Source of the DNA: Desulfobacteraceae bacterium
GTDB lineage: Bacteria > Desulfobacterota > Desulfobulbia > Desulfobulbales > Desulfobulbaceae
Direction of reading: 5' to 3'
NCBI GenBank assembly: GCA_022837185.1
Contig: JALHJD010000007.1
Span: forward strand, 1 to 26,669
DNA: 26,669 nt
Made by a program: the position numbers and the translations under genes. Shown here piece after piece: positions 17,325 through 24,452 of this stretch. The notes under the pieces are model-generated. The model saw only the letters and a list, made by a program, of their open reading frames with translations. It had not been told where the DNA came from and did no database searches. Numbering within the stretch: position 1 is the first letter of the stretch; each line of letters opens with the position of its first letter.

Positions 17325-18014
17325 ATGGATGAGCTGCGCAATACATGGATGGGGCGAAGCTATTACCGGCTGGTACACCGGGGGTTGATGCCGCTTGCCG
17401 AACGGGTCGGGCTGACGGCCAATCAGGCGACGGCCCTCGGACTGGCCGCGGCGGTTCTGGTCCCGGCCGGCTATCTGTTTCATCCTTTGGCGGGCGCCGG
17501 AATGATCCTGCTGTCGGGCTTTGCCGACACCATGGACGGCATGCTGGCCCGCAGCCGCAAGCAGCCTTCAATGTACGGCGCCTTTCTCGACTCCTGCCTG
17601 GACAGGGTTTCGGACGGCTTGTATCTGATGGGCATCTGGATTCTGTTCTGGCCCGATCATCATCCCCTGGCCGGAGGCCTTGTCATGGGCATGTGCCTGA
17701 TCTCCACCTCCCTCATCAGTTATGCCAAGGCCCGGGCCGAGAGTCTGGGTGCCCCTCTTGCCGGCGGTTTGATGGAAAGGGCGGCCCGTATTGTTTATCT
17801 GCTGGCCTGGACGCTGGCCGTGGCCGCGATTCCGGGGGCGGAAGGAACTGTGCTGTGGGCCGGGGCGCTGCTCTATCTGGCTCTGACCGGGGCTACCGCC
17901 GGGCGGCGGATGTTCCTGGCCAAGGTGCTGCTTGACCGGGGAGGGAACCGACCCGGGGCGGACCGGGAGGGCGCGGCCGGGGTCGTGTCCTCGACGGCCT
18001 CCGGCGATGCGTAG
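17325..18014 (+). CDS. CDP-alcohol phosphatidyltransferase family (possible phosphatidylinositol-phosphate synthase)
   Basis: A 229-residue integral membrane enzyme that swaps CMP on a CDP-lipid (or CDP-alcohol) for an alcohol. The family motif D-G-x2-A-R-x8-G-x3-D-x3-D is exact: D71, G72, A75, R76, G85, D89 and D93 (from DGMLAR to LDSCLD). Several hydrophobic segments surround it (about 35-67, 96-125 and 145-175). The tail after residue 205 is hydrophilic and low in complexity. The next gene, inositol-3-phosphate synthase, makes the natural alcohol substrate of the PI-phosphate synthase branch, which supports but does not prove that specificity. Phosphatidylglycerophosphate, phosphatidylserine or di-inositol-phosphate-type synthases are alternatives. 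Its ribosome site lies in a hairpin. Confidence 0.9.
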   Translation: MDELRNTWMGRSYYRLVHRGLMPLAERVGLTANQATALGLAAAVLVPAGYLFHPLAGAGMILLSGFADTMDGMLARSRKQPSMYGAFLDSCLDRVSDGLYLMGIWILFWPDHHPLAGGLVMGMCLISTSLISYAKARAESLGAPLAGGLMERAARIVYLLAWTLAVAAIPGAEGTVLWAGALLYLALTGATAGRRMFLAKVLLDRGGNRPGADREGAAGVVSSTASGDA

Positions 18015-18089
18015 CCTCCCTCCCCCATGAGGCGCGCACCCGGACAATCAGGCGGAAGCCCCTTTGCAGGCGGCGAGCGTCCTGCGTTG

Positions 18090-18118
18090 TTGCTTTTTTA
18101 CGAGATTGTCAATACAAT
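18090..18118 (+). promoter_or_regulatory. Weak promoter candidate before inositol-3-phosphate synthase
   Basis: TACAAT (18113-18118, 5 of 6 to -10) lies 17 bases after TTGCTT (18090-18095, 3 of 6 to -35) in the 146-base gap. This would allow the synthase to be expressed separately from the phosphatidyltransferase. Confidence 0.3.
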
Positions 18119-18160
18119 CGATAGTTCGTTTCAATCAAATCACCCGGAGGAAAGACATCA

Positions 18161-19324
18161 ATGAACGAGATCCGAATCGCCATAGCCGGTGTCGGCAATT
18201 GCGCCAGCGCGTTGATACAGGGGATTCACTACTACGGCGAAGATGCCGGACGCGATCCCATCGGCCTCATGCACCCGGTCATAGGCGGATACCGGCCCGG
18301 AGACATCAGACCGGTGGCCGCCTTCGACGTCGACAGGCGCAAGGTCGGCAAGGATCTCTCCGAGGCGGTCTTCGCGCCGCCCAACTGCACCTGCACTTTT
18401 TTCGATCGGATCCCCAACCTCGGCGTGCCCGTGCACATGGGCCCCATCCTTGACGGCCTCTCCGAGCACATGCGCAATTACCCGGAGCACCGGACGTTCG
18501 TTCCATCCGATGCCGCTCAGCCCGGCAAAAAGGAGGTGGTGGAGATTCTGCGGCGGAGCGGGGCCGAGATCCTGCTCAACTACCTGCCGGTGGGCTCCGA
18601 GGAGGCCAGCCGTTTTTATGCGGAGTGCGCTCTGGAGGCCGGTCTGGCCTTCATCAACAACATCCCGGTCTTCATCGCCAGCAACCCGGAATGGGCGGCC
18701 CGTTTCACCGCCGCCGGTCTGCCGGTCATCGGCGACGACATCAAGAGCCAACTGGGCGCCACCATCACCCACCGGGTGCTGACCGACCTCTTCGCCAAGC
18801 GCGGCGTCAAGCTGGAGCGCACCTACCAGTTGAACACCGGCGGCAACACCGATTTTCTCAACATGCTCAACCGCCACCGGCTGATGTCAAAAAAGATTTC
18901 CAAGACCGAGGCGGTGCAGGCGGTATGCGCCCAGCGGATGGACAGCGACAACATCCATGTCGGTCCCAGCGACTATGTCCCCTGGCAGAACGACAACAAG
19001 GTCTGTTTCATCCGCATGGAAGGCAAATTGTTCGGCGATGTCCCCATGAACCTGGAGCTGCGCCTGTCGGTGGAGGATTCCCCCAATTCAGCCGGAGTGG
19101 CCATCGATGCCGTCCGCTGCGCCAAGCTGGCGCTGGAGCGGGGTCTCGCCGGACCCCTGGACGCCCCGTCGGCATATTTCTGCAAGCATCCGCCGCGGCA
19201 GTTCACCGACGACGAGGCCTATCGCCTGACCGAAGCCTTCATTGCCCGGCCGCCGGCCGGACAGACCGTCAGGACGCAGGCGGAAAGTTACGAACTGGAG
19301 GCGGACAAGGTCAAGTACAATTAG
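18161..19324 (+). CDS. ino1: Inositol-3-phosphate synthase
   Basis: A 387-residue NAD-dependent cytoplasmic enzyme that cyclises glucose-6-phosphate to 1L-myo-inositol 3-phosphate (1D numbering: inositol 3-phosphate), the only de novo route to inositol. The Rossmann loop is [16 protein letters not shown] at residues 6-21. The family hallmark [15 protein letters not shown] (about 191-205) carries the catalytic-region Lys195, and [11 protein letters not shown] follows. Length matches bacterial and archaeal enzymes, shorter than the ~510-residue eukaryotic form. CGGAGG lies 10 bases before the ATG. It follows a CDP-alcohol phosphatidyltransferase, giving a plausible inositol-phospholipid pair. 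Only 4 bases separate its stop from that of the convergent mscS-like gene. Confidence 0.95.
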   Translation: MNEIRIAIAGVGNCASALIQGIHYYGEDAGRDPIGLMHPVIGGYRPGDIRPVAAFDVDRRKVGKDLSEAVFAPPNCTCTFFDRIPNLGVPVHMGPILDGLSEHMRNYPEHRTFVPSDAAQPGKKEVVEILRRSGAEILLNYLPVGSEEASRFYAECALEAGLAFINNIPVFIASNPEWAARFTAAGLPVIGDDIKSQLGATITHRVLTDLFAKRGVKLERTYQLNTGGNTDFLNMLNRHRLMSKKISKTEAVQAVCAQRMDSDNIHVGPSDYVPWQNDNKVCFIRMEGKLFGDVPMNLELRLSVEDSPNSAGVAIDAVRCAKLALERGLAGPLDAPSAYFCKHPPRQFTDDEAYRLTEAFIARPPAGQTVRTQAESYELEADKVKYN

Positions 19325-19328
19325 GTTG

Positions 19329-20438
19329 TCAGGAGCCGGGAGCATCCGGTTTCCGCTCCGGCTCCACCAGGCGGACGTCTCTTTGCGGGAAGGGAATGGT
19401 GATGCCTTCCCGGTTGAAGGCCTCGTAGACGGCCTTGAGCAGGTTGTGGGTCTGCATGCCCTTTTCCCGGGGATTTTCGGCCCACACCAGGAGCTGAAAG
19501 TTGACCGAGGAGTCGGCGAACCCCCTGATTCTGACCCGCGGTTCCGGTATGGCGGCCAGAGTCTCGTTTTCCCGGGCCACCCGCAGGAGGATTTCCTCCA
19601 CCCTGGACAGGTCGCTGCCGTAGGCGACTCCGACGTCAATCCTGATCCGGAATCTCGGCAGCGGCGCGCTTTCGTTGATGATCATGCTGTTGGCCAGGAT
19701 GGAATTGGGAATGGTGATCAGGACATCGTCCCGGGTCTGGATCCTGGTGGAGCGGATGCCCATATCCATCACTTCCCCCCTTTCTCCGCTGTCGAGGATG
19801 ATGAAGTCCCCTACCTTGTAGGCCCGGTCGGCAAAAAGGGAAATGCCGCCGAAGAAGTTGGCCATGGTGTCCTTGGCGGCCAGGGCGATGGCGATGCCGG
19901 CAATGCCCGCGGAGGCGAAGAGCGGCGTCAGGTCGATGTTCCAGATGATCAGGACCCAGCAGAAACCGGCAAAGAGAATGATCACCCGGGAGACGTTCTT
20001 CAGCAGCAGGAAGACGTCCCTGTCGATCCGTTTTTTTTCCAGGAAGCCGGCCATGTTTGCATCGTTGAGCCGGTTGATCTCCCTGAGGACGACGCCCCAC
20101 CAGAGGAGGAAGATCAATGTCCCGGTTATGCCGGGCAGGACGAGGTTCCAGGGAACCGGGAGCTCCGGCGGCAGATGAAGGGCGTGGAGAACGCCGAAAA
20201 GCAGGATCGACAGGCAGAGCGGCCGGTGAAAAAAGGAAATGATCCTGTCCTCGGCCTGTATGCCGGCGCGGCGGGCCAGCCTCCTGAGCAGCCGGTCGAT
20301 GGACAGGTCGGCGGCCTTGGCCAGCACCGCATACAGCACAATGATGTACATCCGCCGGACAAGCGGTTGGTCCTGCAGCTCTCGAACCAGCGCGGTCGTT
20401 TCGCTGAGAAAGGTGCTGCTCAGGAAGGAAAAATCCAT
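19329..20438 (-). CDS. MscS-family mechanosensitive ion channel
   Basis: A 369-residue inner-membrane protein of the small-conductance mechanosensitive channel family, which opens on membrane tension to release solutes in hypo-osmotic shock. Hydrophobic segments lie at about 28-45, 72-90, 98-120 and 150-170. The pore-lining helix follows as PLFASAGIAGIAIALAAKD (172-190), leading into MANFFGGISLF and the beta domain (VGDFIILDSGERGEVMDMGI). The cytoplasmic alpha/beta cage is present to the C-terminus. It starts 21 bases after the Trm112-like gene, with GAGG before the ATG, and ends almost against the convergent inositol synthase gene. Confidence 0.94.
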   Translation of the reverse strand: MDFSFLSSTFLSETTALVRELQDQPLVRRMYIIVLYAVLAKAADLSIDRLLRRLARRAGIQAEDRIISFFHRPLCLSILLFGVLHALHLPPELPVPWNLVLPGITGTLIFLLWWGVVLREINRLNDANMAGFLEKKRIDRDVFLLLKNVSRVIILFAGFCWVLIIWNIDLTPLFASAGIAGIAIALAAKDTMANFFGGISLFADRAYKVGDFIILDSGERGEVMDMGIRSTRIQTRDDVLITIPNSILANSMIINESAPLPRFRIRIDVGVAYGSDLSRVEEILLRVARENETLAAIPEPRVRIRGFADSSVNFQLLVWAENPREKGMQTHNLLKAVYEAFNREGITIPFPQRDVRLVEPERKPDAPGS

Positions 20439-20459
20439 GGGCGCCTCAAGGGGAGGAAA

Positions 20460-20648
20460 TCACTCCATCCCCGGCTCCCAGTCGTCGAGCTGCCGGGCTT
20501 CGTCAATGAGCATTATGGGAATGTCGTCGCGGATCGGATACAGCAGCCGGCAATGGTCGCAGATCAGGCCGTTGCCGTCGCCGGTCAGCCTGACCGGGTG
20601 CTTGCATTTCGGACAGGCTAAAATATCGAGCAGTTCCTGTTTGATCAT
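20460..20648 (-). CDS. Trm112-family small zinc-binding protein (YcaR-like)
   Basis: A 62-residue protein with the Trm112/UPF0434 pattern: MIKQELLDILACPKCKHPVR, then ICDHCRLLYPIRDDIPIML. The CPKC and CDHC pairs form a likely zinc ribbon. In eukaryotes and archaea Trm112 activates methyltransferases, while the bacterial relatives' role is poorly defined. The frame is open upstream to an ATG at 20711, which would add 21 residues. I chose the inner ATG because homologues begin there and a GGGGG-type ribosome site precedes it. It is followed after 21 bases by the mscS-like gene, so the two are probably co-transcribed. Confidence 0.88.
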   Translation of the reverse strand: MIKQELLDILACPKCKHPVRLTGDGNGLICDHCRLLYPIRDDIPIMLIDEARQLDDWEPGME

Positions 20649-20784
20649 GGAGGTACCCCCGTGGTCGTTGGTGTCATACTGCCCGCCGGGACAACGGAAC
20701 GAGGCAGCCATTGAAGGACACCATACCCAAAAAAAAGATTATTCGCCAGAGCGGAAAGGGCAGGGCGCGGGTTTCAGGTAATAA

Positions 20785-20813
20785 TTGCGTCATCGGTCGG
20801 AACGGTATATTAT
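20785..20813 (+). promoter_or_regulatory. Likely promoter of the delta-60/CFI-box protein gene
   Basis: TTGCGT (20785-20790) and TATTAT (20808-20813, 5 of 6 to -10) are 17 bases apart in an AT-rich island. The -35 matches at 3 of 6. A start near 20820 gives a leader of about 45 bases. Confidence 0.45.
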
Positions 20814-20864
20814 TATTTTATGGTTGATGGAAATCGGAAAAGTCAAAAGCCGTGAGAGATTGAC

Positions 20865-23249
20865 ATGAAGGCATGGAAAACCATCCCCCTTGGCGGATTG
20901 ATAACGGTGTTGCTCCTGGCCGGTTTGGTTGCGGCCGCGGAAATCGGCAGACTCGATGCATCATTCGGCAGCGACGGCAGGGTGGTGACCGCGCCGGGTA
21001 TTTTCGCCGACCAGGCCTACGCGGTCCGGGTCCAGCCCGACGGCAGGATTCTGGTGGCCGGATCGTCCTCCAACGGCGTCGACCTCGACTTCGCCCTGAT
21101 CCGCTTAACACAGGACGGTCAGCTTGATCCGACCTTCAATTTCAACGGCATCGTCACCACCCAGGTGGGCTCCGATGATGATGAAATCGCCGCCATCGCC
21201 GTCCAGGATGACGGATACATCGTCGCGGCCGGATACAGCATGAACAGCGGCAGCCGTGATTTTGCCCTGGCGCGGTACACCCCGGACGGTCAGCTTGATC
21301 CATCCTTCGGCGAGGGCGGCATCGTCCAGGACGGGTACGGCGGCGGCAACGATGAAATCACCGCCCTGGCCGTCGATCCCGAGGGCAGGCTGGTGATTGC
21401 CGGCTATACCACGGGCACGGCCGGCCGGGCGGTCATTGCCGGCCGTTACCTTTCCAGCGGCGCCCCTGACCCCTCCTTCGGCGACAACGGCCAGAGCCTG
21501 ATCGGCATCGGCCGGGACGCGCTGGCACGCGGCATTGACATCGACGAGCAAGGCAGGATCATCCTTGCCGGGTCATTCTTTCATGAAAACCGGACGGAAG
21601 CCATGGCCCTGCGCTTCACCGAAAACGGCCAACTGGACGGTGCATTCGGCGTGGAGGGACTTGCCGTTCCCGTCCAGATCGGACAGCAGACCGAGGGCTA
21701 CGGGATCCGGATCGGCGATGACGGCTCGATTCTGATCGCCGGCTCGATTTCCAACGAAGACGGTCTTGACAGCGCCCTGTTCAGGTTCACGGAATCGGGC
21801 CGCCCTGACGCCGGTTTCGGCGTCAACGGCATGCTGGTCGTCAGCGCCGCCCAGGAGGACGACATGGTCCTGGCGGTTGATGTGCTGGACGGGGTGATCG
21901 TTGCCAGCGGTTTTGCCGTGGTGGACGGGGTCAGGGAATTTCTCCTGATTTCCCACAGCCGGGACGCCGGGGACCAGGGAGTGTCCTTTGCCCTGAATGG
22001 CGGCGGCGGTTCGACCGGCCTGCAGATCAATGAGCTGCAGGTGGCGGACTCCTACGGCCGGTATGCCAGCAGCGCTGAAGCCGGCCGGGCAACGGCCCAG
22101 ACGACGATTGTGACCACTCCCTTCGGTTATTTTTCCGACGATATCAGCTATGGCGTCGCCGTGCAGCCTGACGGCAGGGCGGTGGCGGCCGGCCTGACCG
22201 AAGAGAACGATATGACCAGCTTTGCCGTTGCCCGGTATGCCTCGGCCGGGGCCCTGGAGAACGAGTTCGCGAGCTCTTCCAGCGACGGTGCGCGGGCAAG
22301 CTGGCTCGAGACCAGGGAGCCCCTTGAAGTGACCCGCAACAGCGCCATCAGCGGCGGAGTGGTAGAAAGTTCCGGCAACACCGTGACCAGGCGGGGAGTG
22401 GTGTTCAGCATCGCCCCCGATCCGATTCTGCGGGAGGTCCCGGCGGGCACCGACACATCCACCCCTCGTCCGAGCGCGAGTGAAACCGGCGCCCCGCTGC
22501 AAACGGGGCAGCCGCCGGCCGGGACCACATCGGCAACCCTGGAGTTGCAAACCGGGGAAAATGCCCTCTCCCGGTATGCCGCCGCCGGCGGGCCAGGCCT
22601 GCGTCCAGTCTTCCCCATGGGCGGCTTGCTGGTCGGAACGGCCATTGCCCAGGATACGACTCCGACTCCGACTCCGGCCATCGGCAACTCGGCCATGACG
22701 GTGACGACCACCGATACCCCCAGGTTCGCGGCCGGCGACAGCGTCTTTGACCTGTCCACCCCGCAATACGCCCTGGAAGGCTTCACGGAGGACGGGGCCG
22801 GGACCGGCGCCTTCAGCTCGATACTGACGGACCTGCGCCCGAGCACGGTGTACTACGTACGGGCCTATGCAGTCACCGGCGACGGCAAGATATTCTACGG
22901 CAACCAGATTGATTTCAAAACCACGGACGCCTGCTTTATCGCGACGGCCGCCTATGGCAGTCTGTTCCATCCCTGTGTAACGATCCTGAGGGATTTCCGC
23001 GACCGGTTCCTCCTGACCAACGCGGCGGGGCAATACCTGGTGGCCGCCTATTATCAATTTTCGCCCCCGGCGGCCGAGTTTATCGCCGACCACCCCGCCC
23101 TGCGCCGGCTGGTCCAGGTGGGGCTGCTGCCGGTGGTCGGCTTCGGATGGCTGACCGTCCATTACGGGACCTCGCTTCTCCTGTTTGCGGCGTTCATGAT
23201 CCTGGGATCTGGCTTTGCGGTGCGCGCAGCGGGCGGGCGAAAGAAGTGA
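20865..23249 (+). CDS. Exported delta-60 repeat protein with CFI-box C-terminal domain
   Basis: A 794-residue surface or exported protein of unknown function. A signal peptide (about 1-25, hydrophobic LITVLLLAGLVAAA) is followed by at least six delta-60-type repeats (to about residue 345, and one more near 430-465). They are recognisable by units such as DPSFGEGGIV, VQPDGRILVAGSS and DFALARYTPDGQL and probably form a beta-propeller. Next comes an FN3-like segment (RRGVVFSIAPDPIL), a Pro/Thr/Ala-rich insert of about 115 residues with TPTPTPA, then the rest of the FN3-like fold (GAGTGAFSSILTDLRPSTVY). The end is a CFI-box module starting CFIATAAYGS at residue 690. A transmembrane helix (about 765-785) and a basic end RAAGGRKK close it, suggesting membrane anchoring. 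A promoter precedes it, and the ribosome site is weak. Confidence 0.88.
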   Translation: MKAWKTIPLGGLITVLLLAGLVAAAEIGRLDASFGSDGRVVTAPGIFADQAYAVRVQPDGRILVAGSSSNGVDLDFALIRLTQDGQLDPTFNFNGIVTTQVGSDDDEIAAIAVQDDGYIVAAGYSMNSGSRDFALARYTPDGQLDPSFGEGGIVQDGYGGGNDEITALAVDPEGRLVIAGYTTGTAGRAVIAGRYLSSGAPDPSFGDNGQSLIGIGRDALARGIDIDEQGRIILAGSFFHENRTEAMALRFTENGQLDGAFGVEGLAVPVQIGQQTEGYGIRIGDDGSILIAGSISNEDGLDSALFRFTESGRPDAGFGVNGMLVVSAAQEDDMVLAVDVLDGVIVASGFAVVDGVREFLLISHSRDAGDQGVSFALNGGGGSTGLQINELQVADSYGRYASSAEAGRATAQTTIVTTPFGYFSDDISYGVAVQPDGRAVAAGLTEENDMTSFAVARYASAGALENEFASSSSDGARASWLETREPLEVTRNSAISGGVVESSGNTVTRRGVVFSIAPDPILREVPAGTDTSTPRPSASETGAPLQTGQPPAGTTSATLELQTGENALSRYAAAGGPGLRPVFPMGGLLVGTAIAQDTTPTPTPAIGNSAMTVTTTDTPRFAAGDSVFDLSTPQYALEGFTEDGAGTGAFSSILTDLRPSTVYYVRAYAVTGDGKIFYGNQIDFKTTDACFIATAAYGSLFHPCVTILRDFRDRFLLTNAAGQYLVAAYYQFSPPAAEFIADHPALRRLVQVGLLPVVGFGWLTVHYGTSLLLFAAFMILGSGFAVRAAGGRKK

Positions 23250-23256
23250 ATCCTGA

Positions 23257-23280
23257 ACCGCCCGCCGGTGGGCAGGCGGT
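23257..23280 (+). terminator. Weak hairpin after the CFI-box gene
   Basis: ACCGCC (23257-23262) pairs with GGCGGT (23275-23280). After one mismatch three further inner pairs close a GGTG loop, just after the stop codon. There is no T run, so termination is doubtful and read-through into gspG is possible. Confidence 0.3.
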
Positions 23281-23333
23281 AAAATGAACAGATATTTTAA
23301 TAGCGTAACTTTATAACGGAAACCTGACGATTG

Positions 23334-23807
23334 ATGATGACCTGCAACAAAAAAACCAATCAGCCATTGCGGCTGCTGACCGATACCCGCGGCTTTACCC
23401 TGATAGAAATCATGGTGGTCATGGTGATCCTCGGCATTCTGGCCGGCCTGATAGTTCCCAGGATCATGGACAGACCGGAGGAAGCGCGGCGAACCAAGGC
23501 GGCGATCCAGATCCAGTCCATTGAACAGGCCCTGAAGCTGTATAAGCTCGACAACGGCATCTACCCGACCACGGAACAGGGGCTCCAGGCCCTGGTCGAA
23601 CCCCCGTCGGTGGGGCGCCTGGCCAAAAGATGGCGGGAGGACGGGTACCTGGAAAAAGGCAGGGTGCCGAAGGACCCCTGGGGCTATGATTTTGTCTATA
23701 TCTCCCCGGGCCTGCACGGCGATTTCGACCTGATGTCCTACGGTCCCGACGGCGAGCCCGGCGGCGAGGGCAATGACGCCGATATCAATAACTGGGAAAT
23801 CGAATAG
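23334..23807 (+). CDS. gspG: Type II secretion major pseudopilin GspG
   Basis: A 157-residue prepilin-like protein that, after cleavage and N-methylation by prepilin peptidase, forms the type II secretion pseudopilus in the periplasm. The cleavage site is G20|F21 (DTRGFTLIEIMVVMVILGIL) with Glu at +5 and a basic leader. The C-terminal domain shows the GspG pattern ([53 protein letters not shown]), whose Asp-rich loop binds Ca2+ in the family. Three starts are possible (TTG 23331, ATG 23334, ATG 23337), and I use the first ATG. The pseudopilin gene downstream overlaps or nearly overlaps it. Other gsp genes are not adjacent. Confidence 0.95.
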   Translation: MMTCNKKTNQPLRLLTDTRGFTLIEIMVVMVILGILAGLIVPRIMDRPEEARRTKAAIQIQSIEQALKLYKLDNGIYPTTEQGLQALVEPPSVGRLAKRWREDGYLEKGRVPKDPWGYDFVYISPGLHGDFDLMSYGPDGEPGGEGNDADINNWEIE

Positions 23808-24366
23808 CGGTCGACCGAAGAAGGGCGGACGGGCTGCAATGGGCCCCGGCGCGGCATCTTCCGGGGGGTTCACCCTGCTTGAAATCATGATCGTCCTGGT
23901 GATCATCACCCTGACGACATCATTCGCGGTCCCCGCCCTGCGCGACAGTCTCTACACCGATCAGCTCAAATCCACCTCCAGGAAGCTTGTCGGGCTGGTT
24001 TCCGAAGCGAGCCAGGAAGCGTTGGGCAGCCGGGCCGCCCATCTGCTGCATGTTGATTTTGAGCGCAACCTGGTGTGGATCACTCCGGAGAGCCCGGCCC
24101 CGGACGAATCCGAACCGCGGCGGCTCAGGGAGATGAAGATTCCCGAATCCGTCAGGGTGGCCGATGTCGCCTCCGTGTATGGGGGCAAAAGAGCCGGCGG
24201 GACAACAACGATCCGGTTCACGGAAAAGGGCTACGTCGACCGGACGTTTATCCACCTGCGCTCGGAAGACGGCCGTGTTATGACCCTCATGCTGTCGCCG
24301 TTCATGGTGGTTTCCCGGATCAGTGACGCCTACGTGGAACTCGAGGATCAAGCGGCATCGTTCTGA
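23773..24366 (+). CDS. GspH-like type II secretion minor pseudopilin
   Basis: A 197-residue protein with a prepilin N-terminus: [21 protein letters not shown], Glu at +5 and a hydrophobic helix. A globular domain of GspH/FimT character follows, without a GspG Ca loop. It is probably a minor pseudopilin at the tip of the secretion pseudopilus. The start is uncertain. ATG 23773 lies inside gspG (35-base overlap) behind GCGAGGG and gives a basic leader (GRPKKGGR), as prepilin leaders usually have. ATG 23839 gives a short uncharged leader. I prefer the first. It is almost certainly co-transcribed with gspG. Confidence 0.85.
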   Translation: MTPISITGKSNSGRPKKGGRAAMGPGAASSGGFTLLEIMIVLVIITLTTSFAVPALRDSLYTDQLKSTSRKLVGLVSEASQEALGSRAAHLLHVDFERNLVWITPESPAPDESEPRRLREMKIPESVRVADVASVYGGKRAGGTTTIRFTEKGYVDRTFIHLRSEDGRVMTLMLSPFMVVSRISDAYVELEDQAASF

Positions 24367-24390
24367 GCGGTGAGGGGGAAGGTTCGATCC

Positions 24391-24417
24391 CGCCACGGGC
24401 ACCCTTTGCCCGCGGCG
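24391..24417 (+). other. Hairpin between gspH-like and pentapeptide genes
   Basis: CGCC-A-CGGGCA (24391-24401) pairs with TGCCCG-C-GGCG (24407-24417) around CCCTT, giving ten pairs with one A/C mismatch. There is no T run after it. It may be an mRNA-end structure or a weak terminator. Confidence 0.4.
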
Positions 24418-24452
24418 TGGTCCGGAAGGGAATTTCACCAAGGACAAGGTAT

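Noticed and set aside
21573..23909. Long antisense open frame (778 codons) opposite the CFI-box gene and gspG
   Set aside because: Shadow of two recognisable plus-strand genes. It lacks motifs and a credible start.
24380..24405. GGTTCGATCC followed by an acceptor-like end, resembling the 3' part of a tRNA
   Set aside because: The flanking bases do not form a T-stem, and no matching 5' half lies upstream, where the gspH-like gene is intact. Chance similarity.
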